A DNA stretch of 64,000 nt from Oceanospirillum sp964342385 (GTDB lineage Bacteria; Pseudomonadota; Gammaproteobacteria; Pseudomonadales; Halomonadaceae), in NCBI GenBank assembly GCA_964342385.1, contig CAYFGP010000014.1, positions 8,733-72,732 of the forward strand, written 5' to 3'. Below, piece by piece: positions 8,330 to 16,344 of this stretch. Under the pieces are notes generated by a model. That model made no database searches. It was not told the origin of the DNA and saw only the letters and a list, made by a program, of their open reading frames with translations. The first letter of the stretch is position 1; each line of letters starts with the position of its first letter. The position numbers and the translations under genes were made by a program.

Positions 8330-9043
8330 ATGCGTGCAGGTTGTAAAGAGGCTATTTTGTTTACTTCTAAATCCGTTACATATTTGGTTGTCCTGCTTAG
8401 CTTGTCACTGTTTTCTGGTTTGAGTTGGGCCCAGCAGCGGCATTGTCCGGAATCCGGGCGTCAGGTTAAAGTTGAACTGAAAATGCATTCCGCCCCTGTG
8501 CGCTATAACCATAGATTCAATGCCAACCAGATACGAAGCTTGATTAGAAACAGTAAACCCTTACCAGGTGCTAATTGGGAGCAAGCGGGTTTAACCAAAG
8601 CAAAAGAGGAATATAGCCTACGCCTGTCATCACGGACTTTTGATCTTGGTAGCGGCCGTTATTGTATCGTGCTGGATAAGATCAATTTGGGCTTGGGCTA
8701 TAGAGAGATGAAGGTTTATGTTAATCGCAAATATCTGAGGGGTACCTGCGAGTATGATTCAATTCTACGTCATGAAAATATTCATGTCAGAATCAACCAT
8801 GAAGCCATGGATTACCATGCTCCCAGAATCTTTCAGCAGCTGAAACAGTATGCCAACAGTATTGGTCCGTTATATACAAGCTCGCCTGAGCAAACCACTA
8901 AGCAATTGAAGCAACTGCTAAGCAAAAAAATGACACAACTGCATAAACCTATGGTATCTGAACGGCGTCGACGTCATGGTGAGATTGATACTCGTGATAA
9001 CTATCTATCAGAGCAGGCCCGTTGTACCAACTGGCAAAGCTGA
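8330..9043 (+). CDS. Secreted HExxH-containing putative zinc protease
   Basis: A 237-residue protein with an N-terminal signal peptide (hydrophobic core at about residues 16-31, cleavage near SWA-QQ). Residues 143-150 read RHENIHVR, an HExxH zinc-metalloprotease motif, and a downstream histidine or glutamate could supply the third ligand. The rest is basic and rich in Arg and Lys toward the C terminus. I do not recognise the family with certainty; it resembles DUF922-like periplasmic predicted peptidases. It stands alone, with an intergenic hairpin downstream and a convergent msrC-like gene. The ATG at 8330 gives a long n-region; an internal start could also serve. Confidence 0.6.
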   Translation: MRAGCKEAILFTSKSVTYLVVLLSLSLFSGLSWAQQRHCPESGRQVKVELKMHSAPVRYNHRFNANQIRSLIRNSKPLPGANWEQAGLTKAKEEYSLRLSSRTFDLGSGRYCIVLDKINLGLGYREMKVYVNRKYLRGTCEYDSILRHENIHVRINHEAMDYHAPRIFQQLKQYANSIGPLYTSSPEQTTKQLKQLLSKKMTQLHKPMVSERRRRHGEIDTRDNYLSEQARCTNWQS

Positions 9044-9144
9044 TTAATTTGATCATAGAGTGTGTAGAATATTTTAAGGCAAGTTGATAGTTAAAGCAGG
9101 AAGCGGATCGGAGGCGTCGTCACTAGACGAAAAGATCTATAGCT

Positions 9145-9170
9145 GTGAATGGCCCTTTAAGGCCATTCAC
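9145..9170. terminator. Intergenic hairpin, possible terminator
   Basis: A perfect 10-bp stem GTGAATGGCC / GGCCATTCAC with a CTTTAA loop lies between convergent genes. No clear T run follows on either strand, so it may be a weak or Rho-assisted terminator. Confidence 0.5.
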
Positions 9171-9192
9171 TATGTTAGCTAAGGCAACAGCA

Positions 9193-9678
9193 TTATAGCT
9201 TACGGGAGATAATCTCCATCAGTTGCTCCAGATAGTGCTGGTCAGTGCTGTCAAAGTCATTGAGTTGATCACTATCAACATCTAACACCATAGCCACTTT
9301 ACCGTCTTTAAATACCGGTAATACGATCTCGGATTTCGAATCACTACTACAGGCAATATGGCCGGGGAAAGCATCAACATCAGGCACTAGAATCGTTTTG
9401 CCTTGCTCAAAAGCCGCACCACATACTCCACGCCCTTTCGGAATACGCGTACAAGCGATAGGTCCCTGAAAGGGTCCCAATACCAGCATGTCTTCAGTTT
9501 TAGCCAGGTAGAAGCCTACCCAGAAAAAATTCATGCTTTGTTTCAGTGCTGCCGCAATATTCGCTAGATTAGCGATCAGGTCATCTTCGCCTGAGATCAG
9601 TGCTTCTAGTTGTGGTAATAACTGTTGGTATTGCTCTGCTTTATCTGCAGTAGAATCTAAAATCAGTGTTTCTGCCAT
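9193..9678 (-). CDS. msrC: Free methionine-(R)-sulfoxide reductase, GAF domain
   Basis: A 161-residue single GAF-domain enzyme that reduces free methionine-R-sulfoxide with thioredoxin as electron donor. The three family cysteines are present at residues 76 (PIACTRIP), 86 (GRGVCGAA) and 110 (GHIACSSD), matching Cys84, Cys94 and Cys118 of the E. coli enzyme, and GPFQG precedes them. The frame extends to a GTG at 9720, but the ATG at 9678 gives the family length. The gene upstream on the same strand is a solute-binding protein whose end lies 47 bp away, so they may be cotranscribed. Confidence 0.92.
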   Translation of the reverse strand: MAETLILDSTADKAEQYQQLLPQLEALISGEDDLIANLANIAAALKQSMNFFWVGFYLAKTEDMLVLGPFQGPIACTRIPKGRGVCGAAFEQGKTILVPDVDAFPGHIACSSDSKSEIVLPVFKDGKVAMVLDVDSDQLNDFDSTDQHYLEQLMEIISRKL

Positions 9679-9725
9679 GGGGATCTTTCTAGAGGTTATT
9701 GTGTGTGCTGATTGGAGCACTTACT

Positions 9726-10559
9726 TTACTTAATTGGGTCCAAGCGATAATACTTGTTGAACAGCTGATCTGCAAAGCCGGATTGATTTAGCCTGTGCAG
9801 CTCATCTCTAATGGCTTTTAATTGCTTATCAGGAAACTCCTTACCGGCAATGAGCCAAGCCTGTATTTCATTCACAGGGGCTCCAAAATATATCGGTGAG
9901 ATCGGCTGTTTCCGGTGCAGATTAAACTGTTTTAAGCGATAGCGGGTTTCATTTAATTCACCAAACCAGCTGGTGATCCGCCCGCCTTCAAATAATAGGC
10001 CGAGCTTTTCGTCACCTCGAAAAGGTACGAGATTATTCAGACCTTTTTGCCGGAGATAACTCTCAAACAGAGTATTCTTCCACACACCGATATAAGTTTG
10101 CTGACTGGCTTCCTGTAAAGTGTTGATGGGGCGCTGACGGCTAACAAAACCAAAATGAGCAGTAAAAATAGGCTCTACCCACTGAAAGCGATTTTCCCGT
10201 TGTTCCGTTCTACCCAGAGGGAGCATCAAGGCTTTAGGGTTATCAGAAACAGACTTCATCAGTCTTGACCAGGGTAAAAACTCAACACTGTAGGTCAAGC
10301 CTATATTGGTTAAGGCTGTTTCTAACAGTTCCCGTCCCATGCCTTTGTGTATTTCTTGCTCCATGGACATCCCCGCGACTTCTGCGAACTTGAGTTCAAC
10401 ATCCATAGTGTGCCTGTGCTGAGAAAAAGTGTCCTTAGTCTGACTATCCTGAGCGATGCAGTATGAGCTGACAGAAAACAGACAGAAAAATGCCAAAGAA
10501 ACACAAAAAAATTTTGGTAGGACAGTCAGAACATTTAATCCCATAGAAGACAATCTCAC
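9726..10559 (-). CDS. Periplasmic solute-binding protein, family 3-like
   Basis: A 277-residue protein with a signal peptide (hydrophobic core at about 14-32, likely cleavage near YCIA-QD) and a family 3 (SBP_bac_3) type fold: KGMGRELLETALTNIGLTYSVEFLPWSRLMKSV is the usual N-lobe start. No permease or ATPase gene is near, so it is an orphan of the kind seen in marine gammaproteobacteria, where such proteins may serve as sensory or scavenging binding proteins. It diverges from the next binding-protein gene over 75 bp. Confidence 0.75.
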   Translation of the reverse strand: MRLSSMGLNVLTVLPKFFCVSLAFFCLFSVSSYCIAQDSQTKDTFSQHRHTMDVELKFAEVAGMSMEQEIHKGMGRELLETALTNIGLTYSVEFLPWSRLMKSVSDNPKALMLPLGRTEQRENRFQWVEPIFTAHFGFVSRQRPINTLQEASQQTYIGVWKNTLFESYLRQKGLNNLVPFRGDEKLGLLFEGGRITSWFGELNETRYRLKQFNLHRKQPISPIYFGAPVNEIQAWLIAGKEFPDKQLKAIRDELHRLNQSGFADQLFNKYYRLDPIK

Positions 10560-10634
10560 CGTTATGGAGGCAGGCAGTACCAGATAGCGCTACTTTTTAA
10601 AATATAGCACTCTGGCATTAAGGAGATATTGTAG

Positions 10635-11636
10635 ATGCCTAATGTGATTAGATCTGTGGTTAAGAGCCTAGCGCTGAAAGGGATGGCACTACTGTTTATG
10701 ATCAGTACCCAGCCTGTTCTGGCCTTGGATATTTTTTTTGTACACAGTTATCACCATCAATATCCCTGGGTGAATGAATATTTCACTGGCTTTAAACAAA
10801 ACCTGAACTCACACAGCTTGATTGATTTTCAGATGGACACCAAGCGTTTACCTGAAAGTGCTTTTCAGCAGCAGGCTCAGCAGGCATTGGATGCTATCCG
10901 GCAGCATCAACCCAGGATTGTTGTGGTAGCTGATGATAATGCATTAAAACTGGTGGGCAGACAGGCTGCTAATCTGGGTTATCCCGTTGTTTTCCTGGGT
11001 GTAAATAATAATCCTCGAGAATATTTAGATGTCACCGAGCGGGTATCTGGCGTATTAGAGCGTCCCTTATTTAAGCGCTCAGTATTGGCGCTACGTAATA
11101 TAATGCCTAAGTTAAAGCGCATAAAGGTATTGTTGGAGGAGGGGATTACATCTGAAGCGATAATCTCAGCTTCTTTTGGTGGTTATATCCGTCAGTCAGT
11201 AGATGATATTCAGGTTGATGTTAGCAAGGTTCGAGATTTTAACCATTGGAAGTCGTTGGTCCATGCTGCACCCATTCAAGGTTACGATCTGATTATTTTA
11301 GGTAATTATGCCCGGCTACCGGATAATAATGGTGGCACTGTACCAACAGATACAACCACTAAATGGACGGTATTGAACTCTAAAATCCCTGTGTTTGCAT
11401 TTTGGAAGTTTTCAGTTGGCGCAGGAAAAGCGGTAGGCGGATTGGTATTAGCAGGTGAGTTTCAAGGCAAAACGGCTGCATCTATCGTGAATCATTATCT
11501 TAGAGCGGATGAGTTTTCTGCTCCTATGATCCGAATTCCCACCCAGGGCTTATATTACTTTTCTCATTCGGAATTTCTACGTTGGGGCTTTGATATACCG
11601 AAAGAGCTCGAAGGCCAGATCTATTGGGTGGATTAG
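10635..11636 (+). CDS. ABC-type substrate-binding protein (PF04392-like)
   Basis: A 333-residue exported protein with a signal peptide (core at about 13-28, cleavage near VLA-LD). It has two alpha/beta lobes resembling the ABC_sub_bind family: FFVHSYHHQYPWVNEYFTGF at the start, then repeated IVVVADDNAL and VVFLGVNNNP strands, and a late GGLVLAGEFQGKTAA. Proteins of this type often occur as orphan binding proteins or as the sensor part of two-component systems. There is no transporter gene beside it. It diverges from another binding-protein gene. The ligand is unknown. Confidence 0.75.
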   Translation: MPNVIRSVVKSLALKGMALLFMISTQPVLALDIFFVHSYHHQYPWVNEYFTGFKQNLNSHSLIDFQMDTKRLPESAFQQQAQQALDAIRQHQPRIVVVADDNALKLVGRQAANLGYPVVFLGVNNNPREYLDVTERVSGVLERPLFKRSVLALRNIMPKLKRIKVLLEEGITSEAIISASFGGYIRQSVDDIQVDVSKVRDFNHWKSLVHAAPIQGYDLIILGNYARLPDNNGGTVPTDTTTKWTVLNSKIPVFAFWKFSVGAGKAVGGLVLAGEFQGKTAASIVNHYLRADEFSAPMIRIPTQGLYYFSHSEFLRWGFDIPKELEGQIYWVD

Positions 11637-11711
11637 TTTTCTAAAACATCTGGTCAGGGAAGAACAAGGGGATGTAAAGAACAATGCTGGAATAAAGGGG
11701 AGGGAGAGTTG

Positions 11712-11744
11712 TTGTTCTGGTGCATGAAGCAGACACCAGAACAA
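11712..11744. terminator. Intergenic hairpin between convergent genes
   Basis: Perfect 11-bp arms TTGTTCTGGTG and CACCAGAACAA are separated by 11 nt. There is no strong T run, so it is a terminator candidate only. Confidence 0.45.
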
Positions 11745-11788
11745 TTACCGTTAAAAGAGATAGGACCTATTAAGCGAAAGCGTTTGGC

Positions 11789-12874
11789 CTATTCAGCGGT
11801 ATCAGCCAATAACTGATCAATGCAATTGACCACCTTAAGACTGGCACCTTCCATAATCTGTAGTTGATGCAGCATCTCTTTACTATCGCCTGCCAAACCT
11901 GCTTTCAGCGCATTACGGCCTGATTGGTGTACGGTTTTATGGGGTTCATCCAGATTACGGAAACTGGCCAGGTGACTATAGTGCTGTGCACCATAACCTT
12001 CAAAGTACCATTTACCTAAACGGCATTCTGTATGCGCATTAACTACCTCGTTGAATGCCTGACGATCCACATGGCTGTATACCTGGTTTTTCCATACTGC
12101 GTGATCTAATTTCACAGTGTTTAGGAAGGCCGCAGTAGTCGCATTTCGAATCACAATCTGCATATGCTGTGAACGTTCCAGAACTTCTTCTACAACGTGG
12201 TCAATTTGGGCAGAAGAAGCAGATACTTCAGCAGCACTTTGCTGATTCTCATCAACCATGGTTTTAATATCATTGGTTTGATTGATTACCTGCATAACCA
12301 GATGTTCAATACCACTACTAGCTTCATGAGCTTTTGCAGCCAATTGGCGAACTTCATCAGCAACTACGGCAAAACCACGACCGGCTTCACCGGCACGGGC
12401 AGCTTCGATTGCAGCGTTTAATGCCAAAAGGTTTGTCTGGTCAGATATCTCCTGAATAGAAGATACCAGTTTACTGATTGAGGTCGCGGTTTCATCTAAT
12501 ACAGATACCGCTGACATACTTTTACCCGCATGATCATTGATATTGTTGGCACGGGTCTGCAATCTACCAAGCGCTTGTCGGGTTTGTTCAAAGATTCCAT
12601 CAAGTTTTTCTTGCTCTCTGCGCTCCTCAACCAAGTGTTCCGCAGTATTGGCCAGACCTTCACGAATGGTACCCAACATGGCACCACCCTGAAGAATACA
12701 GGGCATTACCTGATTATAATCTTCAGAGGTTTGTTGAACATGGCGAATATGATTTTCCTTTTCAGCAATAAGCTCTTGAAGCTGATTGATCTCATCCTGG
12801 TGCTGCTTTTTCAGTTGAGCCAGCTCTTCTTTCAGCCGGTCATTTTCTTGCTTGAGCTTACCGTTGAATAGCAT
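11789..12874 (-). CDS. Cytoplasmic methyl-accepting chemotaxis protein with CZB domain
   Basis: A 361-residue chemoreceptor with no membrane segment. Residues 1-50 form a coiled coil, followed by the methyl-accepting signalling domain with its hairpin tip (QEISDQTNLLALNAAIEAARAG, about residues 143-164). The C terminus (about 255-345) is a CZB zinc-binding domain with the LDHAVWKNQVY, CRLGKWYFEG and late HxxxH elements. CZB domains bind zinc tightly and sense its level or hypochlorite-driven oxidation of the zinc cysteine. It diverges from the H-NOX gene over a 278-bp gap, so the two may share NO/oxidant-linked control of motility (inference). Confidence 0.9.
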   Translation of the reverse strand: MLFNGKLKQENDRLKEELAQLKKQHQDEINQLQELIAEKENHIRHVQQTSEDYNQVMPCILQGGAMLGTIREGLANTAEHLVEERREQEKLDGIFEQTRQALGRLQTRANNINDHAGKSMSAVSVLDETATSISKLVSSIQEISDQTNLLALNAAIEAARAGEAGRGFAVVADEVRQLAAKAHEASSGIEHLVMQVINQTNDIKTMVDENQQSAAEVSASSAQIDHVVEEVLERSQHMQIVIRNATTAAFLNTVKLDHAVWKNQVYSHVDRQAFNEVVNAHTECRLGKWYFEGYGAQHYSHLASFRNLDEPHKTVHQSGRNALKAGLAGDSKEMLHQLQIMEGASLKVVNCIDQLLADTAE

Positions 12875-13152
12875 GATTTCCTCTGAACCTTAAAGTAGGT
12901 TGGTTAAATAAAGTCGCGCAATGATGTTTTTTATTTGTATTTTATTGCGTTAAATGCATATTAGAATAGATACTGAGCCTGGTGTCTTTACTCAATGTTA
13001 CCTAAAGTTACTCATAGTGATGCTTTTGTTGATTGAGGTCAAAATTTATTTATCAGAGTCAGGTGATCTTAATCAGGGTGCGGTTAAATTGTCATGTTTG
13101 TCGTGTGCCATCAAGAGCTTAGAACGAACTTTTATCCAGGATGGGGTGAAAT

Positions 13153-13704
13153 ATGTTAGGCATTGTTTTTACTGAATTTGTTGAAATGGTAGAAGAACGT
13201 TTTTCTGATGACGTTCTAGATGATGTTTTAGAGACTCCAGATCTAAGTACTTCGGGAGCTTATACCTCAGTGGGGTATTATGAGCACACCGACATGATCA
13301 AAATGGTGGTGACACTAAGTAAGACAGTCAATGTCCCCATTGATGATCTGGTTGCAGCCTTTGGCGAGCACCTGTTTGGTAAGCTGGTGGGCAAGTACCC
13401 CATGCTGGTAGAGGATCAGAACAATGTGCTGGACTTTCTCGAAACCATTGACTCCGTGGTACATAAAGAAGTCCTGAAACTTTATCCTCATGCGGAGTTG
13501 CCTAAGTTCTCCAGCGAGCGTATATCTCCTGATTGTCTGAAGATGAATTACACCTCAAAACGACCTTTTTCACAGTTGGCTCTGGGTTTAATTAAGGGCT
13601 GTGCCCAACATTTTAATCAGCAGGTAGACGTCAGTCATTCATCAGAGGATACTGATGAGCATTATTCAACTACTTTTGAGATTACGCTAAATCATGACGG
13701 ATGA
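13153..13704 (+). CDS. hnoX: H-NOX heme nitric-oxide sensor
   Basis: A 183-residue stand-alone H-NOX domain. The proximal heme ligand is His104 (SVVHKEVL), Pro117 follows, and the YxSxR heme-propionate motif is Y133-T-S135-K-R137. The position equivalent to the distal Tyr140 of the O2-binding Thermoanaerobacter protein appears to be Leu142, so selective NO binding is expected (inference from family knowledge). The stop codon overlaps the start of the downstream hybrid kinase by 11 bp, the standard hnoX-hnoK arrangement. The ATG has a GGGG-type site (ATGGGGTGAAAT) upstream. Confidence 0.95.
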   Translation: MLGIVFTEFVEMVEERFSDDVLDDVLETPDLSTSGAYTSVGYYEHTDMIKMVVTLSKTVNVPIDDLVAAFGEHLFGKLVGKYPMLVEDQNNVLDFLETIDSVVHKEVLKLYPHAELPKFSSERISPDCLKMNYTSKRPFSQLALGLIKGCAQHFNQQVDVSHSSEDTDEHYSTTFEITLNHDG

Positions 13705-16072
13705 AGCGGAGCGTTATAAGCGTCGGCTACAGAGGGAAAAAGCGGCCAGAAAAGAAGCTGAGACGTTGCTGGAGGCTAAAGCGTCTGAGCTTTTTATGGC
13801 CAATGAGAGTCTGAAAGCGTTGCTTAAGTCTCAGGAATCTCTGATCACAGAACGTACAGAAGAGTTACAGCGTGCTTTGCAAAGTGCGGAGCAGGCCAAT
13901 CAGCATAAGAGTTCTTTTCTGGCTAATATGAGTCACGAGATTCGAACGCCGATGAATGCCATTATCGGTCTGACTTATCTGGTGCTGGACAGTCATCTGG
14001 ATGATGAGCAGAGGGATTATCTGGAGAAAATTCAGCTGTCAGCACGAAATCTACTGGCATTAATTAACGATATTCTGGATTTCTCCAAGATTGAATCAGG
14101 TCATATGGCCATTGAGCGTACTGAGTTTAACCTGGATGACATTCTGGAACAGATTTTTACGGTCAACCAGCAGAAGGCAGAAGAGAGGGGCATCGATTTT
14201 CTGGTCGCGCGCGACTTCTCAATTCCAGATCACCTGATTGGAGACCCTTTGCGTTTAAGCCAGATCCTTACAAACCTGGCCAGTAACGCCATTAAATTTA
14301 CACCTCAAGGTCGGGTCAGTATCTGTGTTAGACCGGTTAGAGTAAGCGGTGAAACATCGATTCTACGCTTTAGTGTTACCGACAGCGGGATAGGTATCAG
14401 CGAAGCTCAGCAACAAAAACTGTTTGATGCCTTTACTCAAGCGGATGATAGTACAACCCGCCATTATGGTGGCACAGGACTGGGGCTGGCGATCTGTAAA
14501 CAGCTGTGCACTCTGATGAATGGTGATATTCAAGTATCAAGTGAGCAAGGCAAAGGCAGTGTATTTACTGTCGATATGCCTTTTGATATCGCAATGGATA
14601 TAGATGCTGAAGTCGATAAAACAGCATCAAGTAGTGAATATGATACTCAGGCTTTCACACATCTGAAGGTTGGCTGTGTGGGGATGAACCAATCCATTAT
14701 GGATTGGCTGGTCAAACAAGGGTGTCAGCTGGAAGCGCTTGTAAGCGAAGCCGCTGATACAGAGGCTATTGAACAAAGTCTCATCGATAAAATTGAGTAC
14801 TCAAATTATGACCTGGTTCTGATTGGTAGTTTTCCTAATGCCTTGGAGTCAGAGCATTTAAACAGCGTGCGCAGTGTGTTGCAAAATCAAGCGGTCTCAG
14901 TGATCTCTCTGGAACAGGGATGGATCACTCCACGTCATCTGCATAATCGTTTGAGTCAGCAGTTTGCTGGACAGCATAACCGCAATACTGAAATTGATAA
15001 CCCGGTTACAGCTGAGCAACAGTTTAGTAGTGATACCTCTATTCTTTTGGTTGAAGATAATGCCATTAATACACAAGTGAGTGTCGCGTTATTAGAAAAA
15101 TACGGCGTTAATGTAATCTGTGCGGAAAATGGTATTCAGGCTGTGAACCTGCTTGAGAAGAAGAGTGATCAAATTGATCTGGTACTTATGGATGTACAGA
15201 TGCCTGTGATGGATGGCTATACCGCAGCCAAGGAGTTAAGAAAACGCGAACAGTTTAAGCAGCTGCCTATTATCGCCCTAACTGCAAACGCCATTTCAGG
15301 TGATCGTGAAAAGAGTCTGGAAGCAGGCATGAATGATTACCTCAGTAAGCCGTTAGAGCCTGAAGATCTATTTTCAATGTTAAAAAAATGGCTACCGGAT
15401 CAATCACAACAATCAGCAATGGAAGAGTTAGCGCAAGTGGAAAGCTCGGGCCTGTTACAGATAAATATCGAAGAAAAAGTACTGGATGTACCGTTGGCAT
15501 TAGAGAGAATCAGAGGCGACGAATCTCTATATCTGATGCTATTGGAAATGTTTGCCACCGAGTACCGTTTTATTGACCAACGTTTTGCTCAACTGATGCA
15601 AGACAAAAATCCAGAAGAAATTAAAGCAGTGGCTCATGGCTTTAAAGGGGCAGCGGCTTCAATTGGTGCCAAAGAGCTGGCCAGTGTTGCTGAAGAGATG
15701 GAAAAGGTTTCTCTGGACCGTTTTTCAGAGTTTGGTACCTGCCTGCAGCAGCTGACGTTAGCCTGGAAGCAGTTTATTAAGGTTTTTGAACAGGTTGAAC
15801 AATGGAAAAATACGCTGGAACAACCTGAAGTTGATGCGCCTGCTGAAAACGAATTGGGCGATCTGTTTGAAGATAAAATTCCGCAGCTAATTGACATGCT
15901 GGAGTCAGGTGACACCGATTGTCTTGAACTAATGGGCCAGTTGCAAAAGTCATCCAGAGGTTCTCCCTGGCAAGAAGCCATTGAGGAGATTGCCAATCAA
16001 GTGAATCAGTTTGAGTTTGACCAGGCTCTATCATTACTACAAGGGTTACGTCAGCAATTGGATATTGCGTGA
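13694..16072 (+). CDS. hnoK: H-NOX-associated hybrid histidine kinase (HnoK)
   Basis: A 792-residue soluble hybrid kinase. A coiled coil fills residues 1-72, then comes HisKA with phospho-accepting His81 in SHEIRTP, HATPase_c with N box (NLASNAIKFT), G1 (DSGIGI) and G2 (GTGLGL), a degenerate segment of about 120 residues, an intact receiver domain (VEDNAIN, phospho-acceptor Asp500 in LMDVQMPVMDGY, DYLSKP), and an Hpt domain with His648 in VAHGFKGAAASIGA. In related bacteria NO-bound H-NOX inhibits this kinase, and phosphate flows to HnoC/HnoD-type regulators. The 11-bp overlap with hnoX implies translational coupling. The segment before the receiver may be a pseudo-receiver. Confidence 0.92.
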   Translation: MTDEAERYKRRLQREKAARKEAETLLEAKASELFMANESLKALLKSQESLITERTEELQRALQSAEQANQHKSSFLANMSHEIRTPMNAIIGLTYLVLDSHLDDEQRDYLEKIQLSARNLLALINDILDFSKIESGHMAIERTEFNLDDILEQIFTVNQQKAEERGIDFLVARDFSIPDHLIGDPLRLSQILTNLASNAIKFTPQGRVSICVRPVRVSGETSILRFSVTDSGIGISEAQQQKLFDAFTQADDSTTRHYGGTGLGLAICKQLCTLMNGDIQVSSEQGKGSVFTVDMPFDIAMDIDAEVDKTASSSEYDTQAFTHLKVGCVGMNQSIMDWLVKQGCQLEALVSEAADTEAIEQSLIDKIEYSNYDLVLIGSFPNALESEHLNSVRSVLQNQAVSVISLEQGWITPRHLHNRLSQQFAGQHNRNTEIDNPVTAEQQFSSDTSILLVEDNAINTQVSVALLEKYGVNVICAENGIQAVNLLEKKSDQIDLVLMDVQMPVMDGYTAAKELRKREQFKQLPIIALTANAISGDREKSLEAGMNDYLSKPLEPEDLFSMLKKWLPDQSQQSAMEELAQVESSGLLQINIEEKVLDVPLALERIRGDESLYLMLLEMFATEYRFIDQRFAQLMQDKNPEEIKAVAHGFKGAAASIGAKELASVAEEMEKVSLDRFSEFGTCLQQLTLAWKQFIKVFEQVEQWKNTLEQPEVDAPAENELGDLFEDKIPQLIDMLESGDTDCLELMGQLQKSSRGSPWQEAIEEIANQVNQFEFDQALSLLQGLRQQLDIA

Positions 16073-16088
16073 TTTGATTCTCTGTAAA

Positions 16089-16150
16089 CAGCCCCTTTGT
16101 TTGATACCTGATGTCTGCCTTTAGGGCAGGTAGTATTGAAGATGGGGCTG
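16089..16150 (+). terminator. Nested hairpin after hnoK, possible terminator
   Basis: Outer arms CAGCCCC (16089-16095) and GGGGCTG (16144-16150) enclose an inner CTGCC/GGCAG hairpin (16115-16129), and AGTTTT follows. It starts 17 bp after the hnoK stop and is probably its terminator, although the long loop is unusual. Confidence 0.45.
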
Positions 16151-16158
16151 AGTTTTAA

Positions 16159-16248
16159 GCACTCAGACAAAAGTTTCTCTTTAGCAGATGACTTCATATT
16201 TCAGCCGCTGGCCGAAAAATAGCGAAATACTTTTGTGTAAGTGTGTAT
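16159..16248 (+). repeat. 90-nt structured intergenic element, copy 2
   Basis: This copy aligns without gaps to copy 1 (the minus strand of 2653-2742) and has the same orientation relative to the downstream gene. Outer pairing ACAAAAG/CTTTTGT is conserved. In the inner stem, element positions 41-59 change from C-G to T-A and 43-57 from G-C to T-A compared with copy 1, which keeps pairing. The GCC-NNN-GGC top is also kept. It lies between hnoK and the M50 protease gene, ending about 96 nt before that gene's start. No function is known to me. Confidence 0.6.
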
Positions 16249-16344
16249 GTCTTTCCCAAATCTCCCCTCTGGATGAGTTCAAGCCAGATTAAAGCTTTTT
16301 AACTGGACCTTTTCCGGCATAATAGCACGCAAAATTTCTGTTAA

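Noticed and set aside
12954..13175. 73-codon open frame before hnoX
   Set aside because: No ribosome site, no family resemblance, and it overlaps the hnoX start in another frame; the region is more likely the divergent promoter.
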